The position numbers and the translations under genes were made by a program. Under the pieces are notes generated by a model. That model searched no databases. It had not been told where the DNA came from and saw nothing but the letters and a program-made list of their open reading frames with translations. A stretch of 64,000 bases of DNA from an uncultured Eubacteriales bacterium. GTDB lineage: Bacteria > Bacillota > Clostridia > Oscillospirales > Butyricicoccaceae. Shown in pieces: positions 51,897-60,403 of this stretch. Positions within the stretch are counted from its first letter, which is position 1. Every line of letters begins with the position of its first letter. The stretch covers positions 196,525 through 260,524 of the forward strand of contig CAJTUM010000002.1 of NCBI GenBank assembly GCA_910579575.1. Reading direction: 5' to 3'.

Positions 51897-52073
51897 CCGA
51901 AATTCCTCCTTGGCTCTGTTGCTGCCAACAGTTTACCGCCAAACAAGAATTTCGTTTTTTCTTTTTCCTGACAAGACAATGAAAATACGACAATTTTTTT
52001 CTGAAGCTTCTCTTAAGTCTAAGCCGGCGAACGCATCCTCTATGGGCAAAGGCGCGTTAAGACGCGGCTGGAT

Positions 52074-53408
52074 TCATACGTCGCCGGCCCGCCGCGTCTT
52101 CGCGGCTAAAGCGGCTAGAGCGGCAGAAGCCGTCAGCGCTTCGGCGGCGGGGACGGCTAGCCAAACCCCAGTCAGCCCCAGCCAAGCAGAAAGCAAGAAA
52201 ACCGCCGGCAAAGCCAGCGCAAACCCTCGGGAAAGCGCCACGGCCTGGGCGGGCAAAGCCCGCTCCGTGGCGGCAAAATAGGCCGCGGCCACAATGTTGA
52301 CCCCGGCGAAAGGCATGGCGGTAAAATACAGCCGCAGGCCCTGAACCGCCATGCGTTGAAGCGCGGGGTCGCCTTGGCTATTGAACAAGCCGGCGATGGG
52401 TTCGGCGCCCAGCGCCGCTGTGCCGGCCAACAAAACCGCCAGCAGCAAGGCGGCGGACAAGCCCCAGACCAGCAGCTGCCGCGCCTGCTCTTCTTTGCCG
52501 CCGCCATAGGCCTGGCTGACCAAAGGCTGTATTCCCTGAGCTAAGCCGTCGAACATGGCGACGGCCACAATGGCCAAATTGGCCACAACGCCATACGCCG
52601 CCACCCCCAAATCTCCTTCCAGCCGAAGAATGACCAAGTTGAAAGCCATCATCACCAAGCCGGAGCAAAGCTCCGCTGCCAAAGAGGGGAAGCCCAGAGC
52701 CAAAATCCGCCGCCAAGGCGCCCCTTTGGGCTGGCGGAGAGCCAGGCCGCTTCGCTTTTTCCTCCAATGAACGGAAAGAACTGCCAACCCTGCCAGCGGC
52801 GATACGCCGGTGGCCAGGGCCGCGCCGAGAATGCCCAAATCCAAAGGAAAAATCAGCAGATAATCCAACAAAATATTGGCCAAGCTGCCGCAGAGAGTGG
52901 CCAGCATGGCCAACTGAGGCGAGCCGTCGTTGCGCACAAAGCAAACCAAGGCGCCTTCCAGCACAAAAGCGGGGGCGAAAAGCAGCAATACGCGGAGATA
53001 TGTTTGCGTCATTGCCAGCACCGTTCCTTCGGCGCCCAACAACCGGGCAAGGGGCCCGGAAGCAAAAAGCCCCGCCAACGCGAACAGGGCCGAAAGAAGC
53101 AGACCCGCCGCCATAGACCAGCTAAAAGCGCTTCGAGCCCGTTCCCTTTCCCCTTGGCTGCTCAGCACCGTATACTGAATGGCGCCGCCCATGCCCAGCA
53201 GCTTGCCGCAGCCGGCAATCAAGCTAAACGCTGGAATGGCTAAATTCAGCGCCGCCAGACCGTCGGCGGCCATTCCTTGGGCGATAAAAAAAGTATCCGC
53301 CAGGATATAGCAGGAAAGGCCGACCATACCCAGAATATTCAGCCCGGCATAGCCGGCAAATTGCCGAAAGCCGCCCTCCGTCCTCTGCGATTTCGGTTGT
53401 TTGTTCAT
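52074..53408 (-). CDS. MATE-family efflux transporter
   Basis: 444 residues with twelve predicted membrane helices; GLAQGIQPLVSQAYGGGKEEQA near 290 and the duplicated N- and C-half (GMGGAIQYTVLSSQGERERA) are characteristic of MATE exporters. The ATG at 53408 follows GAGGGAGAAG. Strong promoter and a transcription-attenuator-like hairpin lie in its leader, so induction by a small molecule or translation is likely. Confidence 0.92.
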   Translation of the reverse strand: MNKQPKSQRTEGGFRQFAGYAGLNILGMVGLSCYILADTFFIAQGMAADGLAALNLAIPAFSLIAGCGKLLGMGGAIQYTVLSSQGERERARSAFSWSMAAGLLLSALFALAGLFASGPLARLLGAEGTVLAMTQTYLRVLLLFAPAFVLEGALVCFVRNDGSPQLAMLATLCGSLANILLDYLLIFPLDLGILGAALATGVSPLAGLAVLSVHWRKKRSGLALRQPKGAPWRRILALGFPSLAAELCSGLVMMAFNLVILRLEGDLGVAAYGVVANLAIVAVAMFDGLAQGIQPLVSQAYGGGKEEQARQLLVWGLSAALLLAVLLAGTAALGAEPIAGLFNSQGDPALQRMAVQGLRLYFTAMPFAGVNIVAAAYFAATERALPAQAVALSRGFALALPAVFLLSAWLGLTGVWLAVPAAEALTASAALAALAAKTRRAGDV

Positions 53409-53432
53409 CTTCTCCCTCTTTTCTATCAGACA

Positions 53433-53487
53433 ATATAAAAAGCGCCGGCGCCCTGCCTTCTAAGGCCTACGGCAGGGGCCCGACGCT
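53433..53487 (-). terminator. Attenuator-like hairpin in the MATE gene leader
   Basis: Minus-strand GCGtCGGgcCCCTGCC / GGCAGGGcgCCGgCGC stem with a 13-nt loop followed by TTTTTATATT, located 50 bp after the transcription start region and 25 bp before the gene. The position indicates conditional termination, but no known riboswitch class was recognised. Confidence 0.7.
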
Positions 53488-53543
53488 GCATTTTTATCCG
53501 GCGACAAAAACCAGGTTTTTATTTTGTTGCGTATTACCGTTCC

Positions 53544-53572
53544 AGTATATTGCGCTTCTCTTCGTTTGTCAA
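53544..53572 (-). promoter_or_regulatory. Promoter of the MATE transporter
   Basis: Minus strand perfect TTGACA (53572-53567), 17-bp spacer, TATACT (53549-53544). One of the best promoters in the window. Confidence 0.88.
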
Positions 53573-53637
53573 GGCAACCTTCTCAATCTTGTTTTCCGTT
53601 TCAGCCGCTTCTTTTATCTAACCTGCGACTCCTAAAT

Positions 53638-54234
53638 TCAGCGGGAAGAAACAGGGGCAAGCTCTTTTCGATAATGCTCCAGTTGATATTCCAGGCCCGT
53701 CCGCAAATCGATTTTAGCCTCCGCCCGCTGAAAGACGAAGCCAAAGGAACGAGCTAAGCCGACGGAGGCTGCGTTTTCCGCTCGGGTGGAATAGAAAAAC
53801 TCCCGCCCGCCCAAAGCGGCGGCCCAATCCAACAGAAGCGCCAAAATCTGCTTGCCATATCCTCTGCCGACAAAATCCGGCCCGATTACAATGCCGGCCT
53901 CCTGAAAGCTCTGAGGCCCAATTTGCTCCAAACCGGCGTAGCCAATGGCCTGACCGCTTTTCTTTTCGATAATCAGGTAAACGTCGTGGTCCTGTTGAAA
54001 CGCTGCGGTGCGTTCCATTCGCTCCCGGGCCTCTTGCTCGTTTTCCGATATCCGCCACAGCATATGGCGCGCCGCTTCCGGCCGAGACCAGACGTTCCGG
54101 TATAAATCCCGCCAATCCTCCAGCCGGGCCTTTCGCAGCAGCAGATCGGGGGTTTCCATTCTTGCCCGCCCTTCCGGCCGGCTGGCCGCGGTGGAGCGAG
54201 CCATCTCTCCCTCTTGCGGTTTTGGATTATTCAT
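53638..54234 (-). CDS. GNAT-family N-acetyltransferase
   Basis: The acetyl-CoA-binding segment EAGIVIGPDFVGRGYGKQILALLL near residue 120 and ARSFGFVFQRAEAK near the end mark a RimJ/RimL-type acetyltransferase. Start uncertain: ATG 54234 overlaps the end of the MFS gene (coupled translation, 198 residues), while METPDLLLRKARLED about 36 codons later fits the family N-terminus better. Confidence 0.82.
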   Translation of the reverse strand: MNNPKPQEGEMARSTAASRPEGRARMETPDLLLRKARLEDWRDLYRNVWSRPEAARHMLWRISENEQEARERMERTAAFQQDHDVYLIIEKKSGQAIGYAGLEQIGPQSFQEAGIVIGPDFVGRGYGKQILALLLDWAAALGGREFFYSTRAENAASVGLARSFGFVFQRAEAKIDLRTGLEYQLEHYRKELAPVSSR

Positions 54235-55462
54235 ATTGCACCGTCTTTCCCAGCAGGATATAATACCCCAAAGCGCAGACGGAGGAAATGGCCAGCATAG
54301 CGGCAAAGGCTGGGCTATAGCTGCCGAACCGATCGTACACGCCGCCGATCATCACCGGGGTAAAGACGCCGGCCAGGTTATTGCAGGCGGTGACGATGCC
54401 CAAAATACCGCTGTAATTTTTCCGCCCATAGATGCTTTGAACAATGATCGGATTGGCCACGGAACCAAAGGCGTTTCCCAAGGAAAAGCCTACGATAATG
54501 GCCAAAATCATAATCGGAAACCGGCAAAGCAAAGCGCCGGCCACGCCCAATACCGTGCAGCAGTTGGCCAACAAGGTGGCCCGGCGGGGGCCCAGCTTGT
54601 CGTAGAGCCAGCCCAGCAGCATTTTGCCGCAGGCCAGGCCTCCCAGCATAACGGCGGAGATATTGGCCGCCGCAGTCAGGCTATAGCCTTGGTCGCTGAG
54701 GTGAGGAGCCACATTTTGGTTCAAAGCGCACAGACTGATATTGCCCAACGCCGTCACCAGGCAGAGCATCCAAAATCGGCCGGTGTGCAGGACCTCCTGC
54801 ACCGTCATGCCTCGATGGTCAAAATCTGAGGCGCCGCTTTGGCTGCTCTGGCCATAGGGCAAAAGGCCCATATCCGCCGGCTTTGTGCGGATTACCAGCC
54901 AACAGACGGGAACCAGCACGCAAAAGGCCACGCCCCCTAAAACCCGGTACGTCATGCGCCAGCCCAGGGAGGTCAGCAGCTGGCCGGCCAAGGCGTTGAA
55001 CAGCATTCCGCCGATGCCGCTGCCCATAAAAGCCGCCCCAATGGCGAAGCCTCTCTTCTGCTGAAACCAGTTGCCAATCAGCAGCGACAGCGGCATAGCC
55101 GCAATGCCGCCCATGGAAAACCCAACCACAATGGAAAGCAGATAATACATGGGCAAAGAGCTGACGAAGGAATAACAGAAATAAGCCGCCCCCAGCGTAA
55201 TCGAGCTGACCCGCATAATGCTGCGCACATTGAATCGAACGAAAATCTTGCCGCCGAACAGAGCGACGACCATCTGGCAAGCGGAAAGAATGGTCATATT
55301 CACCGCCATGGTCCCTCTTGAAAAGCCCATATCCTCGCAAACGGGCTTGATGAAAAGGCCCGAACAATTGTTGACAATGCCAATCGAACAAAACATAATC
55401 AAAAAGCTGGAAGCCACGATATACCAGCCATAAAAAATCCGCCTCTCGCCCCGTTCCTTCAT
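54227..55462 (-). CDS. MFS transporter (oxalate/formate antiporter-like)
   Basis: 411 residues, twelve hydrophobic segments. FYGWYIVASSFLIMFCS at the start and the loop GLFIKPVCEDMGFSRG are typical of the OFA/monocarboxylate branch of the major facilitator superfamily. The ATG at 55462 follows AAGGAGGGC. Overlaps the acetyltransferase gene by 8 bp. Substrate probably an organic acid. Confidence 0.86.
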   Translation of the reverse strand: MKERGERRIFYGWYIVASSFLIMFCSIGIVNNCSGLFIKPVCEDMGFSRGTMAVNMTILSACQMVVALFGGKIFVRFNVRSIMRVSSITLGAAYFCYSFVSSLPMYYLLSIVVGFSMGGIAAMPLSLLIGNWFQQKRGFAIGAAFMGSGIGGMLFNALAGQLLTSLGWRMTYRVLGGVAFCVLVPVCWLVIRTKPADMGLLPYGQSSQSGASDFDHRGMTVQEVLHTGRFWMLCLVTALGNISLCALNQNVAPHLSDQGYSLTAAANISAVMLGGLACGKMLLGWLYDKLGPRRATLLANCCTVLGVAGALLCRFPIMILAIIVGFSLGNAFGSVANPIIVQSIYGRKNYSGILGIVTACNNLAGVFTPVMIGGVYDRFGSYSPAFAAMLAISSVCALGYYILLGKTVQYE

Positions 55463-55787
55463 AAAGCCCTCCTTGTTCCGTTCCGCTTTTCCGTATCTTC
55501 TTCATTATACGCTCCCAGCCTTGCAAAACAAAGGGCCGAAACAAATTTCGGCGTTTTGCACGATTTTTTTGCGCCTTAGAGTCAAGTGTAACCGGCAAAA
55601 TCGGCAAAGACCGTTTCCTTGCCGTTCCCTCCGATCTCTTTCTGTGGTATGATAGAAGCAAGGGGATCCAGAGCCGGAAGCGCTCTGGAAGCCTTTGCGG
55701 TCTTTATGAGAAATTTTATGGAAATTTATCCAACCGAAAGGAGAGCCCCCAAGCGCTCTGGCCGTTTTGGGGCGCAACACAACCACC

Positions 55788-56996
55788 ATGACAGAACGAA
55801 TTTTTGACGACGCTCCCTTGCTGGGGCGGATCACAGCCAATATCGTCCGCCTGACCCCCTGCCCCCAGGGCTTCTGCGCCCTGCTGGACCGGACGATTTT
55901 CTTTCCTCGAGGCGGCGGTCAGCCCTGCGACGGAGGGACCGTCGGCGGCGCCCCTGTGCTGGACGTTTACGAACAGGATGGGGAAATCCTCCATATTCTG
56001 GCTCAAAAACCCGACCGAATGGAGGAGGCGATCTGCGAAATCTGCCTGGAAACGCGGCTGGACCATATGCAACATCACACAGGCCAGCACATCGTCTCCG
56101 CCGCAGCCTGGCAGCTTTTTGGCAACCCTACTCTCATCGCCCGCATCGAGCGGCCGGCCTGCCACATCGAATTTGCCCAATCCATGAATGAGGAGCAGCT
56201 GACGTTGCTGTGGCAAAGGGTCAACCAGATTGTCGCCCAAGCCCTGCCCATTCGCTGCCGATATGTCGCGCCGGACCAGGCTGCCGCTATGGACGTGCGG
56301 GGCAAAATCACGCCCCATGCGCAAATCCGGCTGGTAGAGATTCAGGGCTTCGATTTGAACGCTTGCGGCGGCAGCCACTGCCCGGATACCTCCATGGTCG
56401 GCGCTCTGCGCTGGTATGGATTCAAAGAGGTCCGGGGCGCTTTTCGCCTGTATTTTCTGGCTGGAAACCGAGCGACCCGCCACAACCTGGAACAGGACCT
56501 GCATACCTTGCGGTTAGGGCGCCTGACTCAGACAGAAAGCCCGGCAGACAGTCTTCGGAAAACCGAAGAACTCTGTCGCCGGGCGCCTCAGCTGGAGCAA
56601 GAGACTGTTCGCTTGCGCCGCCAACTGCTGGAAGCTATGGAGGAAAATCTGCTGGCAGAGGCCTTGGCTAAGCCGGAAGCGCCTGCCGTTTACCGCCTGC
56701 TGGAGAACTGGGAGCCTCGGGATGCAAAAACCCTATGCGAAAACCTGACCCGCCGCCATCCGCTGCTAACGGCGCTGGCCCTCCGCCGCCAAGGAATGCT
56801 GACCGTCATGGCCTGTCAGCGCAAAGGGATGGACAAGCTCAAGCTCAACCAATGGCTTCAGCCATTTTGGGAGGCCCACGGCGGCAAAGGCGGCGGCTCC
56901 GCTTTTGCGGCTCAGGGTTCTGTGCCCGATACGCCCCAAGCCCAAGCCGATTTCGCCCAGTTGGCCCGCCGCATGGCCCAAGCGCTGGGAGAATAG
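55788..56996 (+). CDS. Alanyl-tRNA editing protein (AlaX-like)
   Basis: Hydrolyses mischarged tRNA-Ala such as Ser-tRNA-Ala. About 402 residues from ATG 55788; an in-frame TTG at 55767 is also possible. Zinc motif LDHMQHHTGQHIVSAAAW near 88 (HxxxH) and LNACGGSHCPDTSMV near 185 (CxxxH-type) are in place, and the C-terminus carries the DHHA1-like segment HGGKGGGSAFAAQGS. Resembles AlaX-L. The 300-bp leader has two hairpins sharing AAGCGCTCTGG. Confidence 0.9.
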   Translation: MTERIFDDAPLLGRITANIVRLTPCPQGFCALLDRTIFFPRGGGQPCDGGTVGGAPVLDVYEQDGEILHILAQKPDRMEEAICEICLETRLDHMQHHTGQHIVSAAAWQLFGNPTLIARIERPACHIEFAQSMNEEQLTLLWQRVNQIVAQALPIRCRYVAPDQAAAMDVRGKITPHAQIRLVEIQGFDLNACGGSHCPDTSMVGALRWYGFKEVRGAFRLYFLAGNRATRHNLEQDLHTLRLGRLTQTESPADSLRKTEELCRRAPQLEQETVRLRRQLLEAMEENLLAEALAKPEAPAVYRLLENWEPRDAKTLCENLTRRHPLLTALALRRQGMLTVMACQRKGMDKLKLNQWLQPFWEAHGGKGGGSAFAAQGSVPDTPQAQADFAQLARRMAQALGE

Positions 56997-57040
56997 CCGG
57001 CAAGAAGGCGCAAAACGCCCTTGTCTGGCAATGACGCCGT

Positions 57041-57394
57041 TTATTCTCCAAACGTCTTGTTGGCGATCACCGTCACCCGGCGCTTCACCTTATATTTTTG
57101 CGCGATATATTCTACAAAAGTCTCCAGCTCTCCTTTTGCCTCCGCCGGCAGGTCGCCGAAAAACAAGAGATAAGAGGCGGTGTTCAGCGGAACGGGCTCG
57201 TCCGTCAAACCCAGCAAGTAATCGATTGACACATTGAAAAATCTGGCCAGACGGATTTTCATCTTGTCGTCTGGCTCGTTGATCCCTCTTTCATAGGCGG
57301 AAATGGTGTTGCTGGATACCGATACCGCTTCCGCCAATTGCTGCTGGGTGACGCCTCGGTCTTTTCTCAGCTCGCTCAGCCGTTCTCCATCCAT
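57041..57394 (-). CDS. XRE-family helix-turn-helix regulator
   Basis: 117 residues. N-terminal HTH (LSELRKDRGVTQQQLAEAVSVSSNTISAYERG), then NEPDDKMKIRLARFFNVSIDYLLG, a common Firmicute repressor layout. The ATG at 57394 follows GAAGGAGGA. Palindromic CATATG-centred sites in the divergent upstream region are probably its own operators. Confidence 0.9.
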   Translation of the reverse strand: MDGERLSELRKDRGVTQQQLAEAVSVSSNTISAYERGINEPDDKMKIRLARFFNVSIDYLLGLTDEPVPLNTASYLLFFGDLPAEAKGELETFVEYIAQKYKVKRRVTVIANKTFGE

Positions 57395-57481
57395 AATAAT
57401 CCTCCTTCATTTTTTGATGTTTTCCGACAGCCGAAGGTCTTCTCTTTTCAGTGTAATACAGCTGAGGCTATTATTCGCTTT

Positions 57482-57563
57482 ATTCATATGAATCATATGA
57501 TATATAGTCTGTTTTACTCCATTTATTATGTGTATAATCAACTTTGAAAACACGATTCATATG
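57482..57563. promoter_or_regulatory. CATATG-centred operator sites in a divergent promoter region
   Basis: ATTCATATGAAT (57482-57493) and ATCATATGAT (57492-57501) are perfect palindromes that abut. A third half-matching ATTCATATG is at 57555-57563. A rightward TATAAT is at 57533-57538. Location between the XRE gene and its divergent neighbour suggests autoregulation. Confidence 0.65.
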
Positions 57564-57595
57564 TGTTTATCTCACTTTGGAGGTATGGTGGAGGT

Positions 57596-58060
57596 ATGGT
57601 GACAGATTACAACGCGGCGACTTTGCGCCGACTGACAGAGCTGCTGGAAAACAGCCTGTGCAATATCTTAGACGAGCAGCTTTCTTTGGCCGCCCAATGG
57701 GCCCGGCAAAGCGACCCCTTGGTGATGGAGCTGACGCAGCGCTTATTGGACCAGGAGGAAGCGTTGATCCCCTTTTTTTCGCCGGAAAACCGGTTGACTT
57801 ACGCCCAATATGTCGAAATTTGCCGCCGAAACTGGGACGCGTGCCTGCGCCGCCAGTGGCTGTCGGGTTTTTGGGGAGAAGAACCCTCCTCTTTTCCCCT
57901 CCAGCCGGGCTGGCAAAAAGATTTTCCCGCCCTGTCTCCTTCCGGCGCCAGCGCTCTGGCGGCGGTCCGCCAGACGGAACAGAGGCTTTTTCTGACCCAG
58001 GCGCCTTATTTCCGCCAAGCGGGCCGTCGGCTGAGCCAGCTTGTGGCGGGCCCGACCTGA
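57596..58060 (+). CDS. Hypothetical protein, ~154 aa
   Basis: Starts MVTDYNAATLRRLTELLENS at ATG 57596 or the next GTG, within a duplicated GGAGGTATGGTG sequence. Helical N-terminal half (ILDEQLSLAAQWARQSDPLV), Arg- and Trp-rich C-terminal half. No family recognised. Divergent from the XRE regulator and possibly controlled by it; the HAD gene follows at 36 bp. Confidence 0.65.
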   Translation: MVTDYNAATLRRLTELLENSLCNILDEQLSLAAQWARQSDPLVMELTQRLLDQEEALIPFFSPENRLTYAQYVEICRRNWDACLRRQWLSGFWGEEPSSFPLQPGWQKDFPALSPSGASALAAVRQTEQRLFLTQAPYFRQAGRRLSQLVAGPT

Positions 58061-58096
58061 TTCCTGGGTTTGATATCAAACGAAAGGAAAGTTCCC

Positions 58097-58657
58097 ATGG
58101 ATTTTATCGGTTATGATTTTGATAAAACAGTTTATCAGGGGGACAGCAGCACGCATTTTACCCTTTGGTGTCTATCTCGTTACCCCAAAACCTGGCTCCG
58201 CTTGCCGGAAATGGGTTGGTATTCCCTGCTGTTCGCCCTAAAACTGTGCCCAAAAACCCGTTTCAAATCCCATTTATTCAGCTATTTGCGCCATGTGCCC
58301 GCAATCGATCAGGCAGTGGAAGCGTTTTGGCAGGAAAAGAGCAAACGTCTAAAAAGCTGGTATTTGGCCAAGGACCACAGCCGTGATGTGATTGTCTCCG
58401 CTTCGCCGGAATTTCTGCTGGAACCTATCTGCCGGCAGCTTCAGGTTTTTCAGCTCATCGGCACTCGAATGGATAAAACCGCCGGCAAAATCGCAGGGGA
58501 AAATTGCTGGGGGGCGGAAAAAGTGAAACGGCTGAAAGCCTGGCGTCCGGATTGCCGCTTGCTGGAATTTTACTCAGACTCTCGCTCCGACGATCCCCTT
58601 GCCCAACTGGCCGATCAGGCTTTTTTGGTGACAGGCGATCAGCTGCAGCCCTGGTAA
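58097..58657 (+). CDS. HAD-superfamily phosphatase (subfamily IB-like)
   Basis: 186 residues, ATG 58097 after GAAAGGAAAG. Motif I YDFDKTVY with the nucleophile aspartate at residue 7, motif II DVIVSASPEFLLEP near 100 and motif III EFYSDSRSDDPLA near 160 are all present. Related to phosphoserine-phosphatase-like enzymes; substrate not known. Same strand as the preceding hypothetical gene, probably cotranscribed. Confidence 0.88.
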   Translation: MDFIGYDFDKTVYQGDSSTHFTLWCLSRYPKTWLRLPEMGWYSLLFALKLCPKTRFKSHLFSYLRHVPAIDQAVEAFWQEKSKRLKSWYLAKDHSRDVIVSASPEFLLEPICRQLQVFQLIGTRMDKTAGKIAGENCWGAEKVKRLKAWRPDCRLLEFYSDSRSDDPLAQLADQAFLVTGDQLQPW

Positions 58658-58687
58658 GCCGCTTCTTTTCCAAAAAATAGTCGCGGC

Positions 58688-58732
58688 AACGCGAAAAAAA
58701 CGCCCGAACGGCTTTTGCCCATTCGGACGGTT
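58688..58732 (-). terminator. Terminator of the second Nudix gene
   Basis: Minus-strand CCGTCCGAAT / GTTCGGGCG stem and TTTTTTT run, 25 bp beyond the stop at 58755. Confidence 0.75.
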
Positions 58733-58754
58733 GTCTCTCTGTTCGCGCCTTGCG

Positions 58755-59267
58755 CTAATCAAAATATCCTTCTTGCTTTAGCGTTTCCAATATCCCAATC
58801 TCCCGCTCCAGCATCACAGGGGCTCCGCCGTTTTGGCGGCGGTTGACCAAAAGGGCCTGCTCCGGCGGCACAAATTCCAGCACAAGCCGCTTCTCCTGTT
58901 CCTGGACGTCCAGCTTTTGGGGCTGTATCTCCTTCTCCGCCTGGCACAGGTAGTAGTAATTGTCCTGAATAAAATAATCCGAGCCTTTATAAGCGCTTTT
59001 TTGAACCCGGCGCACGCAGCCGAATTCTCGGATTGAGGCGGGAACGACCACGAGACCAGCTTCCTCCCGGGCTTCCCGCATCATGGCCTCTTCCCCGCTC
59101 TCCCCTGGCTCGATACCGCCGCCGGGGAAGACATAATAATCATATCGCAGGCTGTGCAGCATAGCGACCCGACCGTTTTGAATCACAATGCACCGGGCGG
59201 AGGGACGCACAAAAGCGACTCCATTGGGGTCGTAGTCCTGAGCGTCCAGTGTAAACAACATCCGCAT
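58755..59267 (-). CDS. Nudix hydrolase, 170 aa
   Basis: The Nudix box is complete: GGGIEPGESGEEAMMREAREEAGL near residue 55, with preceding YDYYVFPG. N-terminal SARCIVIQNGRVAMLHSLR is the first strand of the fold. Start at ATG 59267; the next in-frame ATG two codons later is also plausible. Substrate unknown; single-gene unit. Confidence 0.87.
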   Translation of the reverse strand: MRMLFTLDAQDYDPNGVAFVRPSARCIVIQNGRVAMLHSLRYDYYVFPGGGIEPGESGEEAMMREAREEAGLVVVPASIREFGCVRRVQKSAYKGSDYFIQDNYYYLCQAEKEIQPQKLDVQEQEKRLVLEFVPPEQALLVNRRQNGGAPVMLEREIGILETLKQEGYFD

Positions 59268-59388
59268 AGCTTTGTTAGAGCCTCTCTTTCCAAATAAATT
59301 GCCTAGGCGCGGGACTGTCTACCCGCCTTCAGCCAAGCATACGTCTGATCGCCCTTCCAAATGCGCTCAGCCGCGCCGACGATACGCT

Positions 59389-59644
59389 CTATTTCGCTTT
59401 CTGCTCCAGTTCTTTTGTCAGACCGATCATGCAGAAAATTTGATAAGCGCCTGTTAGCAGAAGAATCAGCAGCGTCACGCCTTCGAGCAAACCGCGGGAA
59501 AGCAAGCCCGCCAATATGCCTGCATTAGCAGCTGGACGACGCAGATGGGGCAAAGCGCTCGATCAACCAGACGATCAAGCCTGTCGTCAGCATCCACAGG
59601 GCGACTATTTTCAAAATATCCTTGACATACTGCATCAGATTCAT
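59389..59644 (-). pseudogene. Frameshifted small membrane protein
   Basis: From ATG 59644 the frame gives MNLMQYVKDILKIVALWMLT, a membrane helix, and stops at a TAA after 35 codons. In the +1 frame, coding continues as AANAGILAGLLSRGLLEG and a second helix, ending KELEQKAK at a TAG (59391-59389). Joined, this would be a two-helix protein of about 84 residues. A single-base indel near 59540 (gene decay or sequencing error) explains it. No family named. Confidence 0.5.
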
Positions 59645-59781
59645 TCTGGCGTCGCTTCGAATATCCCCATTTCACATCTTTTCCTCCCTTTTTGACGTCG
59701 GCCGTTTTTTCCAATCTGTTATTTTCAGTATAGCAAAAGGCCGACGCTCTGTCAAACAATCTCTTCCAAGGAGGTCTTACA

Positions 59782-60345
59782 ATGGCCCAAACAATTATCC
59801 ATATTTTCGGCCCTTCCGGCTCTGGAACCACCAGCCTAGGCCGGCAAATGGCCTTAAACTGGGGGTTTCGTCAGCTGGATAGCGACGATTTTTACTGGCT
59901 GCCCACAGACCCTCCCTTTACCAGCAAAAGGCCCCCGGAGCAGCGCCTGGAACAGATGGAACAAGCCCTTGCGCAGGGAGGCGACCTGGTTGTTTCCGGC
60001 TCTTTGTGCGGCTGGGGAGACCGGCTGATCCCTTCTTTTACTCTGGCCGTGCGGCTGGAAGTTCCTACCGAGCTGCGTCTCCAACGGCTGCGGCGACGGG
60101 AATCGCAGCGCTTTGGCGCTCGGGTAGCGCCCGGCGGAGATATGGCCCAAGCGCATCTGGAATTTTTTCGCTGGGCGGCCCAGTATGACCAAGGCGGCCC
60201 GGATATGCGCAGCAAAGCTCTACACGACCAGTGGCAGACTCAACTGCAATGCCCTTTGCTGGTTTTGAACGGCGCCGCCTCTTTGCAGGAAAATTTAGCT
60301 CAGGTCGTCCAAGCTTTGAACGATTCTCAACGTTTACGCCCTTAA
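59782..60345 (+). CDS. P-loop nucleotide kinase-like protein
   Basis: 187 residues, ATG 59782 after AAGGAGG. Walker A IFGPSGSGTTSLGR at residue 8, LDSDDFYW near 32, and a lid-like Arg-rich RLQRLRRRESQRFG near 108. The layout is that of adenylate-kinase-like small-molecule kinases (AAA_18-type); substrate unknown. Confidence 0.82.
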   Translation: MAQTIIHIFGPSGSGTTSLGRQMALNWGFRQLDSDDFYWLPTDPPFTSKRPPEQRLEQMEQALAQGGDLVVSGSLCGWGDRLIPSFTLAVRLEVPTELRLQRLRRRESQRFGARVAPGGDMAQAHLEFFRWAAQYDQGGPDMRSKALHDQWQTQLQCPLLVLNGAASLQENLAQVVQALNDSQRLRP

Positions 60346-60355
60346 CCGCCAAATC

Positions 60356-60393
60356 CAAAAAACGCCTCCGTTTTCAAACGGAGGCGTTTTTCA
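60356..60393. terminator. Bidirectional terminator
   Basis: AAAAACGCCTCCGTTT / AAACGGAGGCGTTTTT perfect hairpin between converging genes. Confidence 0.92.
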
Positions 60394-60403
60394 ATTTGCA
60401 GAA

